Assembly: GCA_004294385.1 (NCBI GenBank)
Contig: REAP01000025.1
Location: 84,560 to 148,559 of the forward strand
Length of the DNA stretch: 64,000 nt
Reading direction: 5' to 3'
Source of the DNA: Oscillatoriales cyanobacterium
Lineage (GTDB): Bacteria; Cyanobacteriota; Cyanobacteriia; Cyanobacteriales; Microcoleaceae
Below are positions 39,927-49,592 of the stretch, piece by piece. The notes below the pieces were generated by a model. It was not told the DNA's origin. It worked only from the letters and a program-made list of their open reading frames with translations, and did no database searches. A program made the position numbers and the translations under genes. Position 1 is the stretch's first letter. Each line of letters starts with the position of its first letter.

Positions 39927-40722
39927 TTACAATTGTGGTTCAATGCCAGCCGATCGCAATTGAGCGCGTAATTGCTCTAATTGGTCTTCGGCGCGATCGG
40001 CCCTTTCGTGTTCGCGATCGGCTCTTTGTTGCTCTTGTTGAGCTCTTTCCTGTTCGCGATCGGCTCTTTGTTGCTCTTCTTCGGCTCTTTCAGCCCCCGA
40101 TAACAACAAATTCCCTTGACTATCCCACCAGCGCAACCAAGGTAATTCCATATTTTGATAAGTACCTTGCCAAATTCCCAATTCCACTCCCAACTGTGGA
40201 ATCGGATATTTGAATCAGATTATAGACTTCAACACTAGCCTTTGTGACTTCATAAATTCCATAAAATGCCGGACGAATCACATTTTCATAAATCCAGAAT
40301 TTACCAGCCTTAGTTTCCTGTTTTCCCGATCGCAATAAAGGCGTTCTATCTCGTTCTTCCGTCCCATTCCCGGACACAAACTCTAACACAATCAACGGCG
40401 ATACAAACTCTTGCCACATCACATAGGAACGGCGGAATTGACCATCTAGTGTTGGGGGGACATTGGGGACATAGAACCAGTCAGGCGCTTCTGCACCCTT
40501 TTCTAATGGGTCAGTTAATCGCCAGTAAATACCGCTATCTTGACCGATACAGTAGTTACCGTCAGCATGAATTATTTCTAAAATGGGAGTAATTGAATCG
40601 GTTAGTAGAATGCTTTGGGGATGTTCTTGAAAGTTTTTCACGAAAGTACCATCAGATTCGGGTAGTTGAGTATGATCTGGCCAGCCTGTGGGATTGTTTT
40701 CTACATCGAGGGAGAATTTCAT
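39927..40722 (-). pseudogene. Uma2 family gene, frame-broken copy B
   Basis: A second, about 90% similar Uma2 copy. The 5' frame reaches farther than copy A (KFWIYENVIRPAFYGIYEVT, then KASVEVYNLIQ). It then meets the same downstream sequence out of frame (ISDSTVGSG instead of YPIPQLGVE). The 3' frame encodes GVELGIWQGTYQNMELPWLR and a long coiled coil of (E/D)-R-A-D-R-E-rich repeats ending SAGIEPQL. Intact relatives have about 10-15 residues between the two parts, so a deletion at this point has removed them and shifted the frame. Located 75 bp from the VapC-type gene. Confidence 0.8.
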
Positions 40723-40797
40723 GGTTTTATTTTGATTGCAGGTGTTTGTGCGATCGGGCTTTTAATTTCGATTGTATGCGAACTCAATACATCTAAC

Positions 40798-41205
40798 TCA
40801 TGCCTCTATCTCCCAATCCTCCAAACGCAAACCCTGAACGCGGATGAATTCGCGGGTATTGTGAGTTACAAGAATTAGGTTGTTGGCAAGAGCAATAGAG
40901 GCAATCAACAGGTCATTAGGGCCGATAGGTGTCCCAGATACAGCTAGCCCGGCGCGAATTTGACCGTAAATTACGGCTGATTGGTCATCAAAAGGAAGAG
41001 ATATAAAGCGATTCAAAAAATCTTGCTGTTGGGCAAGCGAGCGAGCGGGATTGTTGCTTCTCATGGATCCATAGAAGAGTTCAGCTTTAACAACAGAACA
41101 TACTGCGACATCCTGTGAAGGTAGAGCCTGCAACCTTCGCAAAACTCCAATCGATCTGCCGTTCAAGTAACCGATACAGGTATTGGTATCAAGTAAATAA
41201 ATCAC
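40798..41205 (-). CDS. vapC: VapC-type PIN-domain toxin
   Basis: 135 residues with the PIN acidic quartet: Asp in MIYLLDTNTCIGYLNG, Glu in VVKAELFYGSMRS, Asp in GPNDLLIASIAL and the later acidic/polar site in THNTREFIRVQGLRLEDWE. PIN toxins are Mg-dependent ribonucleases, usually cutting tRNA or rRNA when the antitoxin is lost. Its start overlaps the stop of the upstream antitoxin gene by 4 bp, the standard arrangement. It looks intact. Confidence 0.92.
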   Translation of the reverse strand: MIYLLDTNTCIGYLNGRSIGVLRRLQALPSQDVAVCSVVKAELFYGSMRSNNPARSLAQQQDFLNRFISLPFDDQSAVIYGQIRAGLAVSGTPIGPNDLLIASIALANNLILVTHNTREFIRVQGLRLEDWEIEA

Positions 41206-41456
41206 AGCAATTCCTCTCGTTCTTCATATTCCCCTTGCTCTCCTCGGACTAAAGGTTCATCCTGAAAGCACCCAAAAGTTCTCTCAAAAAAACCGGGCGG
41301 CCAGCCTAAATCTTCCGGTGTTTTAGCCTCAGTTGCAGGCGCTACGGGCTGGAAAACTACAATCACTTCTAAATCTGTATCTTTGATACCACCGGGGATT
41401 TGCAAATGCAACATTCCGTCGGAACCAACGCGCGATCGTACTTTAATGCTTTGCAT
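41202..41456 (-). CDS. VapB-type antitoxin
   Basis: 84 residues. The N-terminus (SIKVRSRVGSDGMLHLQIPG) has the pattern of a small swapped-hairpin DNA-binding module, and the tail (TPEDLGWPPGFFERTFGCFQ, then DEPLVRGEQGEYEERE) is the Trp/Phe-rich acidic segment that in this family covers the PIN active site. It overlaps vapC by 4 bp. The pair is probably autoregulated by the complex binding the region at about 41460-41500. Confidence 0.85.
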   Translation of the reverse strand: MQSIKVRSRVGSDGMLHLQIPGGIKDTDLEVIVVFQPVAPATEAKTPEDLGWPPGFFERTFGCFQDEPLVRGEQGEYEEREELL

Positions 41457-41639
41457 AACTCTGGCTTCCTTAAAGTATGTTGATGATAGGTATAACTTTT
41501 GCCCTCCATTCTAATCAATTTGCTCCTTGGTTGCTGCACCAAACCGGATCAAAAAAAGCGCGATCGCACCCAACCACACCCAACCGCTAGCCCCAAGTGA
41601 GGGAATCCCCCGCAGCCCCCGCTTCTCGACACGGTACAA

Positions 41640-41667
41640 TTGATGCAATCAAACTTACGCTTATATT
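41640..41667 (+). promoter_or_regulatory. Possible sigma-70-type promoter of dnaK
   Basis: TTGATG at 41640-41645 and TATATT at 41662-41667 are 16 bp apart, about 40 bp before the dnaK start. A ribosome-binding site AGGAG lies at about 41692-41696. No CIRCE-type inverted repeat was seen. Prediction by pattern only. Confidence 0.35.
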
Positions 41668-41706
41668 GAAAAGGCTAAACACAACGCCACAGGAGATAAC
41701 AGACGT

Positions 41707-43806
41707 ATGGGTAAAGTAGTTGGCATTGACCTCGGAACAACAAACTCAGTAGTAGCCGTCATGGAAGGCGGCAAACCGGTTGTGATTGCCAATGCAGAAG
41801 GGATGCGGACAACTCCCTCGGTAGTCGCTTTCACCAAGGAAGGAGAACGCCTTGTCGGACAGATGGCCAGACGCCAGACTGTTTTGAACCCGCAAAACAC
41901 GTTTTACGCCGTCAAGCGGTATATTGGGCGCAAATACACGGAACTCACTCCAGAAGCCAAGCGCGTCCCTTACACAACAAAGCGCGAAGAAAATGGCAAC
42001 ATCAAAGTCAAGTGTCCCCGCCTGAAAAAAGATTTCGCCCCAGAGGAAATTTCGGCTATGGTGTTGCGGAAGTTGGCCGATGAAGCCAGCCGCTATCTGG
42101 GACAAGAAGTAACGGGGGCTGTGATTACGGTTCCAGCTTATTTCAACGATTCCCAGCGACAGGCGACGCGGGATGCGGGACGAATTGCCGGACTTGATGT
42201 CAAACGAATTTTAAATGAGCCCACAGCGGCTTCTTTGGCTTATGGTTTGGACAGGCGAGATAGTCAAACTATTTTAGTGTTTGATTTGGGCGGTGGTACT
42301 TTTGATGTGTCGATTTTAGACGTTGGAGACGGAGTATTTGAAGTTAAAGCAACTTGCGGCGATACTCAATTGGGCGGCAATGATTTTGACTCCAAAATAG
42401 TTGATTGGTTAGCAGAACAATTCTTAGAAAAAGAAGGAGTTGATTTGCGACGAAATCGCCAAGCTTTGCAGCGCTTAATCGAAGCAGCAGAAAAAGCCAA
42501 AATTGAGCTGTCTGGAGTCGGTGTGACGGAGATTAATCTGCCGTTTATAGATGCGAATGAAGATGGGCCTTTGCATCTGGAAACACGGCTGACGCGCGGT
42601 CAATTTGAGGGGCTTTGTAGCGATTTGGTGCAGCGGCTACGTCGCCCAGTTAAACAAGCTTTGGCTGATGCAAATTTGAGTCCTTCTCGGATTGATGAAG
42701 TTGTGTTAGTCGGCGGTTCGACTCGCATTCCTTTGGTGCAGCAAATTGTTCGCAGTTTGATTGATAAAGAACCCAATCAAAATGTGAATCCCGATGAAGT
42801 TGTGGCGGTGGGTGCGGCAATTCAGGCGGGGATTTTGGCGGGGGATGTGCGCGATGTCCTGCTGTTGGACGTTACACCGCTGTCTCTGGGCTTGGAAACC
42901 ATCGGCGGTGTGATGAAAAAATTGATTCCCCGCAATACTACTATTCCTGTGAGGCGATCGGACATTTTTTCGACTGCTGAAAACAACCAAACTGTGGTAG
43001 AAGTTCACATCATCCAAGGTGAACGGGAATTAGGCAGGGATAATAAGTCTTTGGGGCGGTTTAAACTGACGGGAGTTCCGCCGGCACCACGAGGGATTCC
43101 GCAGATACAAGTAGCTTTTGATATTGATGCTAACGGGATGCTGTTGGTGACAGCTTTGGACAAAACTACTGGCCGGGAACAAAGTATTACTGTCCAAGGT
43201 GCTTCGACGCTTTCTCAGCAGGAAGTGAATGAAATGATTCGGGATGCCGAACAGTTTGCTCAAGCTGATAAGTTGCAGCGGGAAAAGGTGGAAAAACGTA
43301 ATCGCGCTGAAGCTTTAGCTTATCAGGCTGAGCGACAATTGCGGGAAGTTGCACTCGATCGCGGAATGCAGTTTGCTCAAAGAAGTCGTCAGCGAATTGA
43401 AACTTTAATTCGGGAATTGCGAGACAGTTTGGAACGCAATGATGAGCGAGGAGTTGACCAAGTTGGTTCGGATTTGCAGGATGCTCTTTATGATTTGAGT
43501 CGGGAAGTTTCAGCGTTTGCGATGGATGATGATGATGATGATTTCTTTGAGTCTGTGAAGCGCACTTTTGCTGGCGATGGTAATAAGCGACGCACGGATG
43601 ATTTTAGTAATGCTAAGCCTTATCGCCGATCGACTGTCGATCCAATTCCCGATCGCCCCTACGATCAAGATCGCGATCGATCCTACGATCGATCCTACGA
43701 TCAAGATCGCGATCGCACTCCCGATCGCAGAAGCAGTCCCAATCGCCCAAGTCGCCCCTATCAAAATCAAAGCGACGACTGGGATGATGACGACGATTGG
43801 CTGTAA
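41707..43806 (+). CDS. dnaK: Molecular chaperone DnaK (Hsp70)
   Basis: 699 residues. Nucleotide-binding domain with [20 protein letters not shown] (phosphate 1), [17 protein letters not shown] (phosphate 2) and [17 protein letters not shown] (adenosine motif); the substrate-binding domain begins near 395 ([18 protein letters not shown]). The C-terminal lid is followed by an unusual tail (about 610-699) with a run of DDDDDD and many DRxYDxD(R) units encoded by overlapping HIP1-like GATCGC sites, ending [10 protein letters not shown]. Such long tails are typical of one of the several cyanobacterial DnaK paralogues. It is followed by a (broken) dnaJ, so this is a DnaK-DnaJ unit, and it lies next to the phycoerythrin genes. 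Confidence 0.95.
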   Translation: MGKVVGIDLGTTNSVVAVMEGGKPVVIANAEGMRTTPSVVAFTKEGERLVGQMARRQTVLNPQNTFYAVKRYIGRKYTELTPEAKRVPYTTKREENGNIKVKCPRLKKDFAPEEISAMVLRKLADEASRYLGQEVTGAVITVPAYFNDSQRQATRDAGRIAGLDVKRILNEPTAASLAYGLDRRDSQTILVFDLGGGTFDVSILDVGDGVFEVKATCGDTQLGGNDFDSKIVDWLAEQFLEKEGVDLRRNRQALQRLIEAAEKAKIELSGVGVTEINLPFIDANEDGPLHLETRLTRGQFEGLCSDLVQRLRRPVKQALADANLSPSRIDEVVLVGGSTRIPLVQQIVRSLIDKEPNQNVNPDEVVAVGAAIQAGILAGDVRDVLLLDVTPLSLGLETIGGVMKKLIPRNTTIPVRRSDIFSTAENNQTVVEVHIIQGERELGRDNKSLGRFKLTGVPPAPRGIPQIQVAFDIDANGMLLVTALDKTTGREQSITVQGASTLSQQEVNEMIRDAEQFAQADKLQREKVEKRNRAEALAYQAERQLREVALDRGMQFAQRSRQRIETLIRELRDSLERNDERGVDQVGSDLQDALYDLSREVSAFAMDDDDDDFFESVKRTFAGDGNKRRTDDFSNAKPYRRSTVDPIPDRPYDQDRDRSYDRSYDQDRDRTPDRRSSPNRPSRPYQNQSDDWDDDDDWL

Positions 43807-43875
43807 TTAGTAGTTAGTCATTAGTCCCTAGTCATTAGTCCCTAGTTTGAAGCAGGGAAGCAGTATGACTGATGG

Positions 43876-43920
43876 CTAATGACTAATAACTAATAACTAA
43901 TAACTAATAACTAATGACTA
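43876..43920. repeat. CTAATAA heptamer repeats just before dnaJ
   Basis: About six 7-base units (CTAATAA with CTAATGA variants) run up to 3 bases before the dnaJ ATG. A looser TAGTCATTAGTCCC tract lies at about 43808-43845. The ribosome-binding region of dnaJ is therefore made of repeat sequence with no AGGAG-like site. Confidence 0.85.
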
Positions 43921-43923
43921 AAA

Positions 43924-45079
43924 ATGCAAAACTTTCGTAATTACTATCAAATTTTGGGAGTACCCAAAGATGCCTCGGCTGATGAAATCAAGAAAGCCTA
44001 TCGACGGCTAGCGAGACAATTGCACCCTGACGTAAATCCGGGAGATAAATCTGCTGAAGATCAGTTTAAAGATATTAATGAAGCTTATGATATTCTTTCC
44101 GATATCGATAAGCGCGCTCAATACGATCAGTTTAGTAAATTCTGGAAACAAAAGGGATTTCAAGGCAAACAAGGGGTGCGAATTCCTAATTTTTCAACTT
44201 GGGGAGGGGGTAAAAGTAGCAGCAAAAGAAGCGCTGAGAATGTCGATTTTAGCGATTACTCTGATTTTAATAAATTTATCGACCAAGTGCTAGGAAGACG
44301 GCGGGAAGTGAGGATGGCGACGGCGAATGATGCAGCGCGATCTAGTTCACCCGAACCCTGGAGTACGACTTCTAAGAAAACGAGTTATGTGGCTAATTCT
44401 CGCGAAGATAGAAGGGATATAGACGATCGCGAAATTAGACGAGAACCCAGAGAAACACCCGATCGCGAAATACGACGAGAACCCAGAGAAACACCCGATC
44501 GCGAAATTAGACGAGAACCCAGAGAAACACCCGATCGCGAAATTAGACGAGAACCCAGAGAAACACCCGATCGATATTGAGGCGAAACTGACATTGCGCT
44601 TGGAAAAAGCTTATTCCGGCGGAACCGAAAGAATTCGTCTGGAAGATGGGCGGACAATCGAAGTGACTCTGCCTCCAGCTATGGTATCAGGCCAACGGAT
44701 TCGCTTGCGTAATCAAGGCATCGGCGACGGAGATTTGTACCTAAAAATCACCGTTTCTCCCCATCCATTTTTTCGCTTGGAAATGTCGGATATTTGCTGC
44801 GAATTGCCTCTGACTCCCAGCGCAGCCGTGTTGGGTGGAGACGTGGAAGTGCCCACATTAGATGGCCGAGTCAAAATGAAATTGCCTGCGGGAGTTCCGT
44901 CTGGGAAGCGATTGCGGCTTGCTAACAAGGGCTATCCTACCGGAAATGGCGATCGGGGCGATCAATTAGTAGAGATTATAGTTGCAATTCCCAAAGAAAT
45001 TAGCGACGAAGAACGGGAATTGTACGAGAAATTGCGGCAGCTTGAATCTCTTAAACCGCGCCAGGATTTTTCTGTATAA
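43924..45079 (+). pseudogene. dnaJ: DnaJ-type co-chaperone, frame broken by an apparent 2-bp loss
   Basis: The J domain is intact (residues 6-70; HPD in [13 protein letters not shown]). It is followed by a linker and four tandem copies of a 36-base unit translating [12 protein letters not shown]. The frame then stops (DRY, TGA at 44578). In the +1 frame the sequence continues [20 protein letters not shown] and the DnaJ C-terminal substrate-binding domain (IRLEDGRTIEVTLPPAM, SGKRLRLANKGYP) to 45079. GATCGATATTGAG here would be GATCGCGATATTGAG if in frame, that is, two bases (CG or GC) are missing. Without that loss the product would be a CbpA/type-II-like DnaJ without zinc finger. A J-domain-only product may still form. 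Confidence 0.8.
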
Positions 45080-45115
45080 TCTTAAAAAGACTATTTTGGC
45101 GATCGACCTTGTACA

Positions 45116-45661
45116 ATGATTTTCATGAACAACATCAATCAATTTGTAGAAAGCTCACTAGGACAATGGCGATCGCAGCGCAGCGCCCATCACTTGACCT
45201 TCAGACACTTTGAAGCTATAGAGTCAGTGATTGATATCGTTGCAGTCTCACCGGATGACACAGCCGTAATCGACCTCTGCAAGTCCTACGACATAGACCC
45301 AACCGAAGCAGTCACTCCCTTCCAAATGACCTGGGAAGGACACACAGATTGGGACGAAAACGCCGAAATGAAAGGCAGTTGTATCCTCGTACCAATCCCC
45401 GATCGCACAATCCCCAATCGCGGTAAACTACTGCGAGATCAAGGATATGCCGAAACCATCCCCGCCGCTGCTGACTATCACTTCACCGACGATGGCACCT
45501 TTGTCCTACTCACCAGCTACGACAACGCCGCCGCCGAAGAAAAAATCTGGTTTGCCAATCCTAACCTCCGGTTTCGTGTTTCCCTAATCAAAACAAGCCA
45601 AGGAAGTGGAGTTGTCACAGCATCATTTTCCTCGGAAATTCGTTCACTCCCAGCGAAATAA
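45116..45661 (+). CDS. cpeS: CpeS/CpcS-type phycobilin:phycobiliprotein lyase
   Basis: 181 residues (an ATG at 45125 is an equally good start). It matches the CpeS/CpcS lipocalin-fold family: NNINQFVESSLGQWRSQRSA, then SVIDIVAVSPDD, IPNRGKLLRDQGYAETIPAA and IWFANPNLRFRVSLIK, ending FSSEIRSL. These proteins attach a bilin to the conserved Cys-80/82-type site of phycobiliprotein subunits through a thioether bond. Position immediately before cpeT and cpeC-D-E indicates that it serves phycoerythrin (CpeB Cys80) with phycoerythrobilin. It begins only 36 bp after the dnaJ remnant. Confidence 0.85.
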   Translation: MIFMNNINQFVESSLGQWRSQRSAHHLTFRHFEAIESVIDIVAVSPDDTAVIDLCKSYDIDPTEAVTPFQMTWEGHTDWDENAEMKGSCILVPIPDRTIPNRGKLLRDQGYAETIPAAADYHFTDDGTFVLLTSYDNAAAEEKIWFANPNLRFRVSLIKTSQGSGVVTASFSSEIRSLPAK

Positions 45662-45679
45662 GCAACTAGAAAACAGCTT

Positions 45680-46279
45680 ATGAATTCAGTCAAAAGCAAT
45701 GATTTAATTACTCTGGCTCAGTGGATGGCAGGGGATTTTAGTAACTACAAACAATCCTTTGACAAACCACAACAGTTCGCCCATATTCACATCTTATTTC
45801 GTCCTTTGCCCTTTGAGTTCTTCAATGCGATCGGCTTTTATTCCGAACAAGTATATGACCACGATCTCTGGACTCCCTATCGTCAAGGAGTCCACAAACT
45901 AATTGACCAAGAATCACAAATTTATATTGAAAATTATAGTCTCAACGATCCAGTACAATACGCCGGTGCAGCACGAGAATTAAGCATTCTAAAAACAATT
46001 AAACCAGATTGCATTCAAAGACGCTATAATTGCTCTATGGTCTTCGAGCGAGACGGAGAAATGTTTCGAGGTAGTGTAGAGCCAGGAAACCAATGTCTCA
46101 TCGAAAAAAGAGGTTGTTCAACCTACCTGATCAGTGAGGTCGAGATCACCGAAACAACTTGGAAAAGTCTCGATCGCGGTATGGACGTAAATACTCATCA
46201 ACAGATCTGGGGATCAGACAACGGCTCCTTATGGTTTGAAAAGCGCCAAAGCTTTGCAGCAGAAGTACCGTTGGTCTAA
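45680..46279 (+). CDS. cpeT: CpeT-type phycoerythrobilin lyase
   Basis: 199 residues with the CpeT/CpcT pattern: LITLAQWMAGDFSNYKQSFD, IGFYSEQVYDHDLWTPYRQG, YGAARE-like YAGAARELSILKTIKPDCIQ and CLIEKRGCSTYLISEVEITE. CpeT-type lyases attach phycoerythrobilin to Cys165 of CpeB, whose cysteine is present in the cpeB product at the far end of this cluster. The gene starts 18 bp after cpeS and is followed by a 203-bp leader before cpeC, so cpeS-cpeT form one unit and cpeC may have its own promoter. Confidence 0.92.
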   Translation: MNSVKSNDLITLAQWMAGDFSNYKQSFDKPQQFAHIHILFRPLPFEFFNAIGFYSEQVYDHDLWTPYRQGVHKLIDQESQIYIENYSLNDPVQYAGAARELSILKTIKPDCIQRRYNCSMVFERDGEMFRGSVEPGNQCLIEKRGCSTYLISEVEITETTWKSLDRGMDVNTHQQIWGSDNGSLWFEKRQSFAAEVPLV

Positions 46280-46482
46280 TTTACGCTATGGGCGATCGGC
46301 AACAAAACCCCAAGCATACTACAGTCACACATCTTGCCAGCAAAACCTTCTGGCAAAAAACTCCAATCTTGTAGTACATAAAAACAGCAACACAAGCTGT
46401 AATATTACAATATGTAAAATTTTTTAATATAACATCTAATTATGGTAAATTTTCACATAACACAATAGTGGAGATTTTTCAA

Positions 46483-47367
46483 ATGGTTTTTGGACCTGCA
46501 TCTCGACTTGGAGTCAGTTTATTTGAAGAAACACCCTCTTTAGAACTGATGCCAGGACATTCACAAGAAGAAGTAGAAACCATAATTCGTGCCGTCTATC
46601 GGCACGTTTTGGGTAATGCCTACGTCATGGAAAGTGAACGAGCCATAATTCCTGAATCGCAATTCAAACGTGGTGAACTCAGTGTACGCGAATTCGTCCG
46701 CGCTCTGGCAAAATCAGACGCCTATCGTTCTCGCTTTTTCGATACTTGTCCTCGCTATCGGTTCATCGAACTCAACTTCAAACATCTTCTCGGTCGCGCT
46801 CCCGATGGCCTAGAAGAAATGAGAACACATAGCACTATCTTAGATACCCAAGGCTTCGAGGCAGAAATTGATTCCTACCTCGACAGCGATGAATACCAAA
46901 ACGCCTACGGGGAAAATATCGTTCCCTTTTACCGAGGCTACAAAACCCAACATGGAAAAAACATGGTTGGGTTTACACATATGTTTGCCCTCTTGCGCGG
47001 CGCTTCCAGCAGCGATTTCAAGGGCAGTATTTCTGGAAAAGCCCCTGTTCTGAATAAATTCGTCATTCAAGAAACCCCTTTACCAATCGTTCCCCCTTCA
47101 GGTGGCACAGTTGGAGACGGTTGGGCATTCCAAGAGTACGCTATGAATGCACGTAGCCGTGCTGGATTAGGTGCACAAGCAGAAGGCAAAGTTTATCGCA
47201 TTACAGTAACTGGATATCGCTCTTCAGGAACCACTGTGATGAACAAAGTCTCCAAATTCCGTCGTAGCAATCAAGTATATCTTGTACCATTTGATCGCCT
47301 CTCGCAAGAATATCAACGCATTCACAAACAAGGTGGAATAATTGGCAGCATCACTGCTGTCAACTAA
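46483..47367 (+). CDS. cpeC: Phycoerythrin-associated rod linker CpeC
   Basis: Start at the ATG giving MVFGPASRLGVSLFEETPSL with GTGGAG about 9 bases upstream. 294 residues. The N-terminal PBS linker domain (about 20-150) has IIRAVYRHVLGNAYVMESER, SVREFVRALAKSDAYRSRFF and [15 protein letters not shown]. The C-terminal CpcD-like domain ends VYRITVTGYRSSG...RIHKQGGIIGSITAVN. Linkers join phycoerythrin hexamers into rods of the phycobilisome on the thylakoid surface. First of three linker genes in tandem. Confidence 0.92.
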   Translation: MVFGPASRLGVSLFEETPSLELMPGHSQEEVETIIRAVYRHVLGNAYVMESERAIIPESQFKRGELSVREFVRALAKSDAYRSRFFDTCPRYRFIELNFKHLLGRAPDGLEEMRTHSTILDTQGFEAEIDSYLDSDEYQNAYGENIVPFYRGYKTQHGKNMVGFTHMFALLRGASSSDFKGSISGKAPVLNKFVIQETPLPIVPPSGGTVGDGWAFQEYAMNARSRAGLGAQAEGKVYRITVTGYRSSGTTVMNKVSKFRRSNQVYLVPFDRLSQEYQRIHKQGGIIGSITAVN

Positions 47368-47479
47368 AAACCCCTTAAACTTCTGCATTAACGACTTGGG
47401 GAATTATCTCCCTGAGCGTGTTTTTTCACAATCCCTAATTTCCAGTTTTGAAGCGTTATTTATTCTTAGGAGAAACTCA

Positions 47480-48247
47480 ATGAGTGTCGTTTTAGATGCG
47501 CCCGTAGAACTTTGGCCTACTAGCAGTTCCGACGATAAACAGGCCGTAATTCGTGCCGTTTACAAGCAAGTGTTGGGCAATCCTCATGTCATGGACAGCG
47601 AACGTCTGACAGTGCCAGAATCGCAATTGTGCGATGGCGGAATGACTGTACGGGAATTTGTCCGTGCTGTAGCCAAATCCGACTTCTATCGTAGTCGGTA
47701 TTTTGAATCCTGTGCTCCCTACCGCTTTGTTGAACTCAACTTCAAACATTTGTTAGGTCGCGCTCCCTTAGACCAAGCGGAACTATCTCAGCATATTTGT
47801 ACCTGTATCGAAAAAGGCTACGAGGCAGAAATTGATTCCTACCTCGACAGTCAAGAATATCAAGACAAATTTGGCGAGAATACAGTCCCTTATTATCAAG
47901 GCGCAAAAAGTCAAGTTGGACAAAAGCAAGTCGGCTACAATCGCACCCTTTCCCTATATCAAGGTTTTGCAGGTGTTGACAGTGCTTTCACCGCTTCTCG
48001 CTTAGTTGATTTTGTAGCAGGTAATAGCGGCAACAAAATTACTTTGCCAACAACCGGCGGTCGGATCAGCGCTTACAAAGATGCCACCGAAAAGATGTTC
48101 AAGATTTTAGTTAAAGGCGCTAAATTTGATAGCCCTCGCCGACTAAGTAACACTGAATATCTAGTTTCCGGCGCAAAAATGACACCGCAAATTCAGCGGA
48201 TTCATCGTGCAGGCGGCAAAATTGTCAGCATCACCGAAGTTGCTTAA
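47480..48247 (+). CDS. cpeD: Phycoerythrin-associated rod linker CpeD
   Basis: Start at the ATG giving MSVVLDAPVELWPTSSSDDK with a clear TAGGAG 9 bases upstream; an open frame to 47342 is not used. 255 residues with the same two-domain layout as CpeC: linker domain ([50 protein letters not shown]) and CpcD-like end (FKILVKGAKFDSPRRLSNTE, IHRAGGKIVSITEVA). It joins adjacent phycoerythrin discs in phycobilisome rods. It lies 112 bp after cpeC. Confidence 0.92.
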   Translation: MSVVLDAPVELWPTSSSDDKQAVIRAVYKQVLGNPHVMDSERLTVPESQLCDGGMTVREFVRAVAKSDFYRSRYFESCAPYRFVELNFKHLLGRAPLDQAELSQHICTCIEKGYEAEIDSYLDSQEYQDKFGENTVPYYQGAKSQVGQKQVGYNRTLSLYQGFAGVDSAFTASRLVDFVAGNSGNKITLPTTGGRISAYKDATEKMFKILVKGAKFDSPRRLSNTEYLVSGAKMTPQIQRIHRAGGKIVSITEVA

Positions 48248-48402
48248 AACATCCAGTGATGAAGCGACTATCGCGGTTTTCTTTCTGAGTGAAATCCAGA
48301 ATATGTAGAATATGTAGGTTGGGTTTCGCAAAGCCTCAACCCAACCTACATCTACATCATCTATGTGAGAAACGCTATATCTCGATGTCAGTAAATCAAC
48401 TT

Positions 48403-48431
48403 TTCCTTCTTCCTTCTTCCTTCTTCCTTCC
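48403..48431. repeat. TTCCTTC heptamer repeats in the cpeD-cpeE spacer
   Basis: About four units of TTCCTTC, ending 53 bp before the cpeE start. The complementary unit forms the long tract between cpeY and cpeZ (61276-61373). A CAACCCAACCTAC/GTAGGTTGGG inverted repeat lies just before it (about 48314-48352). Confidence 0.75.
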
Positions 48432-48484
48432 CCATAACATTTTTCAACAGTCCAAAACAACCTTATTAACTTCAGGAAAAAATC

Positions 48485-49255
48485 ATGTCTACTTTAGCAG
48501 CAACTTTCGTCAGTGAACCCGTAGAACTCCGTTCTAATGCCACCGAAGAAGACTTACAAGTAGTGATTCGCGCTGCTTACCGACAAGTCTTAGGAAACGT
48601 TCACCTGATGGAAAGTCAGCGTCTCACCAGTGCCGAATCCTTACTCCGCAATGGCGATATTACAGTGCGCGAGTTTGTCAGACAAGTTGCCAAATCAGAC
48701 CTGTATCAATCTCTATTTTTCAACAGCAATTCCGCCTATCGATTCATCGAGTTAAACTGCAAGCATTTACTCGGTCGCGCCCCTCTGGAACAAACAGAAA
48801 TTTCCGAACACGTCCAAACTTATAACGGACAAGGCTACGAAGCCGAAATCGATTCCTACATCGATAGTGACGATTATACCCAAAACTTTGGCGAAAATGT
48901 CGTCCCTTACCCTCGGAGCATCCGCAGTCAAACAGGCATCAAGAATGTCGGCTTTAATCGGATGGTTTCTTTGCTCGGAGGAGGAGCCGCCACTAGCGAT
49001 AGCAGCAATAAACCTCAGTTAATTGCTACCGTTGCTAACAATCTAGCCCAAAAAATCAAACTTCCTAGTGTTGGTACGAGTGGAGCTTCTAGCAATACCA
49101 GCAAGCGTTTTCGGATTACCGCGACTAAATCTGGTGGCGCTAAAGTCAGAATGGGCAACTTGAACTACGAAGTCGGCTATGCTCAACTGTCTCAGAAAAT
49201 TCAAAATATTCAAAAAACCGGTGGTCAAATTCTCAGCATTAACGAAGTTAGCTAA
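48485..49255 (+). CDS. cpeE: Phycoerythrin-associated rod linker CpeE
   Basis: 256 residues with a PBS linker domain ([56 protein letters not shown]) and a CpcD-like C-terminal domain ([35 protein letters not shown]). It is the third rod linker. Having three linkers implies rods with up to three phycoerythrin hexamers. A strong rho-independent terminator lies 165 bp after its stop, separating the linker genes from cpeR. Confidence 0.92.
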   Translation: MSTLAATFVSEPVELRSNATEEDLQVVIRAAYRQVLGNVHLMESQRLTSAESLLRNGDITVREFVRQVAKSDLYQSLFFNSNSAYRFIELNCKHLLGRAPLEQTEISEHVQTYNGQGYEAEIDSYIDSDDYTQNFGENVVPYPRSIRSQTGIKNVGFNRMVSLLGGGAATSDSSNKPQLIATVANNLAQKIKLPSVGTSGASSNTSKRFRITATKSGGAKVRMGNLNYEVGYAQLSQKIQNIQKTGGQILSINEVS

Positions 49256-49419
49256 ATCCCAATAGTCTTGACTGTGATTTTCGTTTGTTAGAAACCTGTA
49301 GGGGCGGGTTCACCAAAAGCTTTAAAGAATACCCAAAGACTGAAAAACCCGCCCGACCGCACTGGAAAGTCCTTTATTGATATTGGTGTAAGAGGTTAAG
49401 GTATCTTTTAGTTTATCTG

Positions 49420-49446
49420 GAGCGAGTTAATTATTCGCTCTTTTTC
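49420..49446 (+). terminator. Rho-independent terminator between cpeE and cpeR
   Basis: Stem GAGCGA (49420-49425) and TCGCTC (49435-49440) with a 9-base AT-rich loop, followed at once by TTTTTC. It fits a terminator of the cpeC-D-E unit, or an attenuator that lowers cpeR expression. Confidence 0.65.
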
Positions 49447-49550
49447 TATGAAAAAAAAGCTATAAACTTAATTTATAGAAGAACGAATAAGGCTTTAGTT
49501 ATCTAGGAGAGAAGGAAAAATTCTTTGGTCGGAGCGCGTCCACGACTGTT

Positions 49551-49592
49551 TCTAAAATCTAAAATCTAAAATCTAAAATCTAAAATCTAAAA
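49551..49592. repeat. Six TCTAAAA heptamers abutting the cpeR start
   Basis: Six perfect tandem copies of TCTAAAA fill 49551-49592. The last A is the first base of the cpeR ATG. No AGGAG-like ribosome-binding site remains in the 40 bases before the start. Confidence 0.9.
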
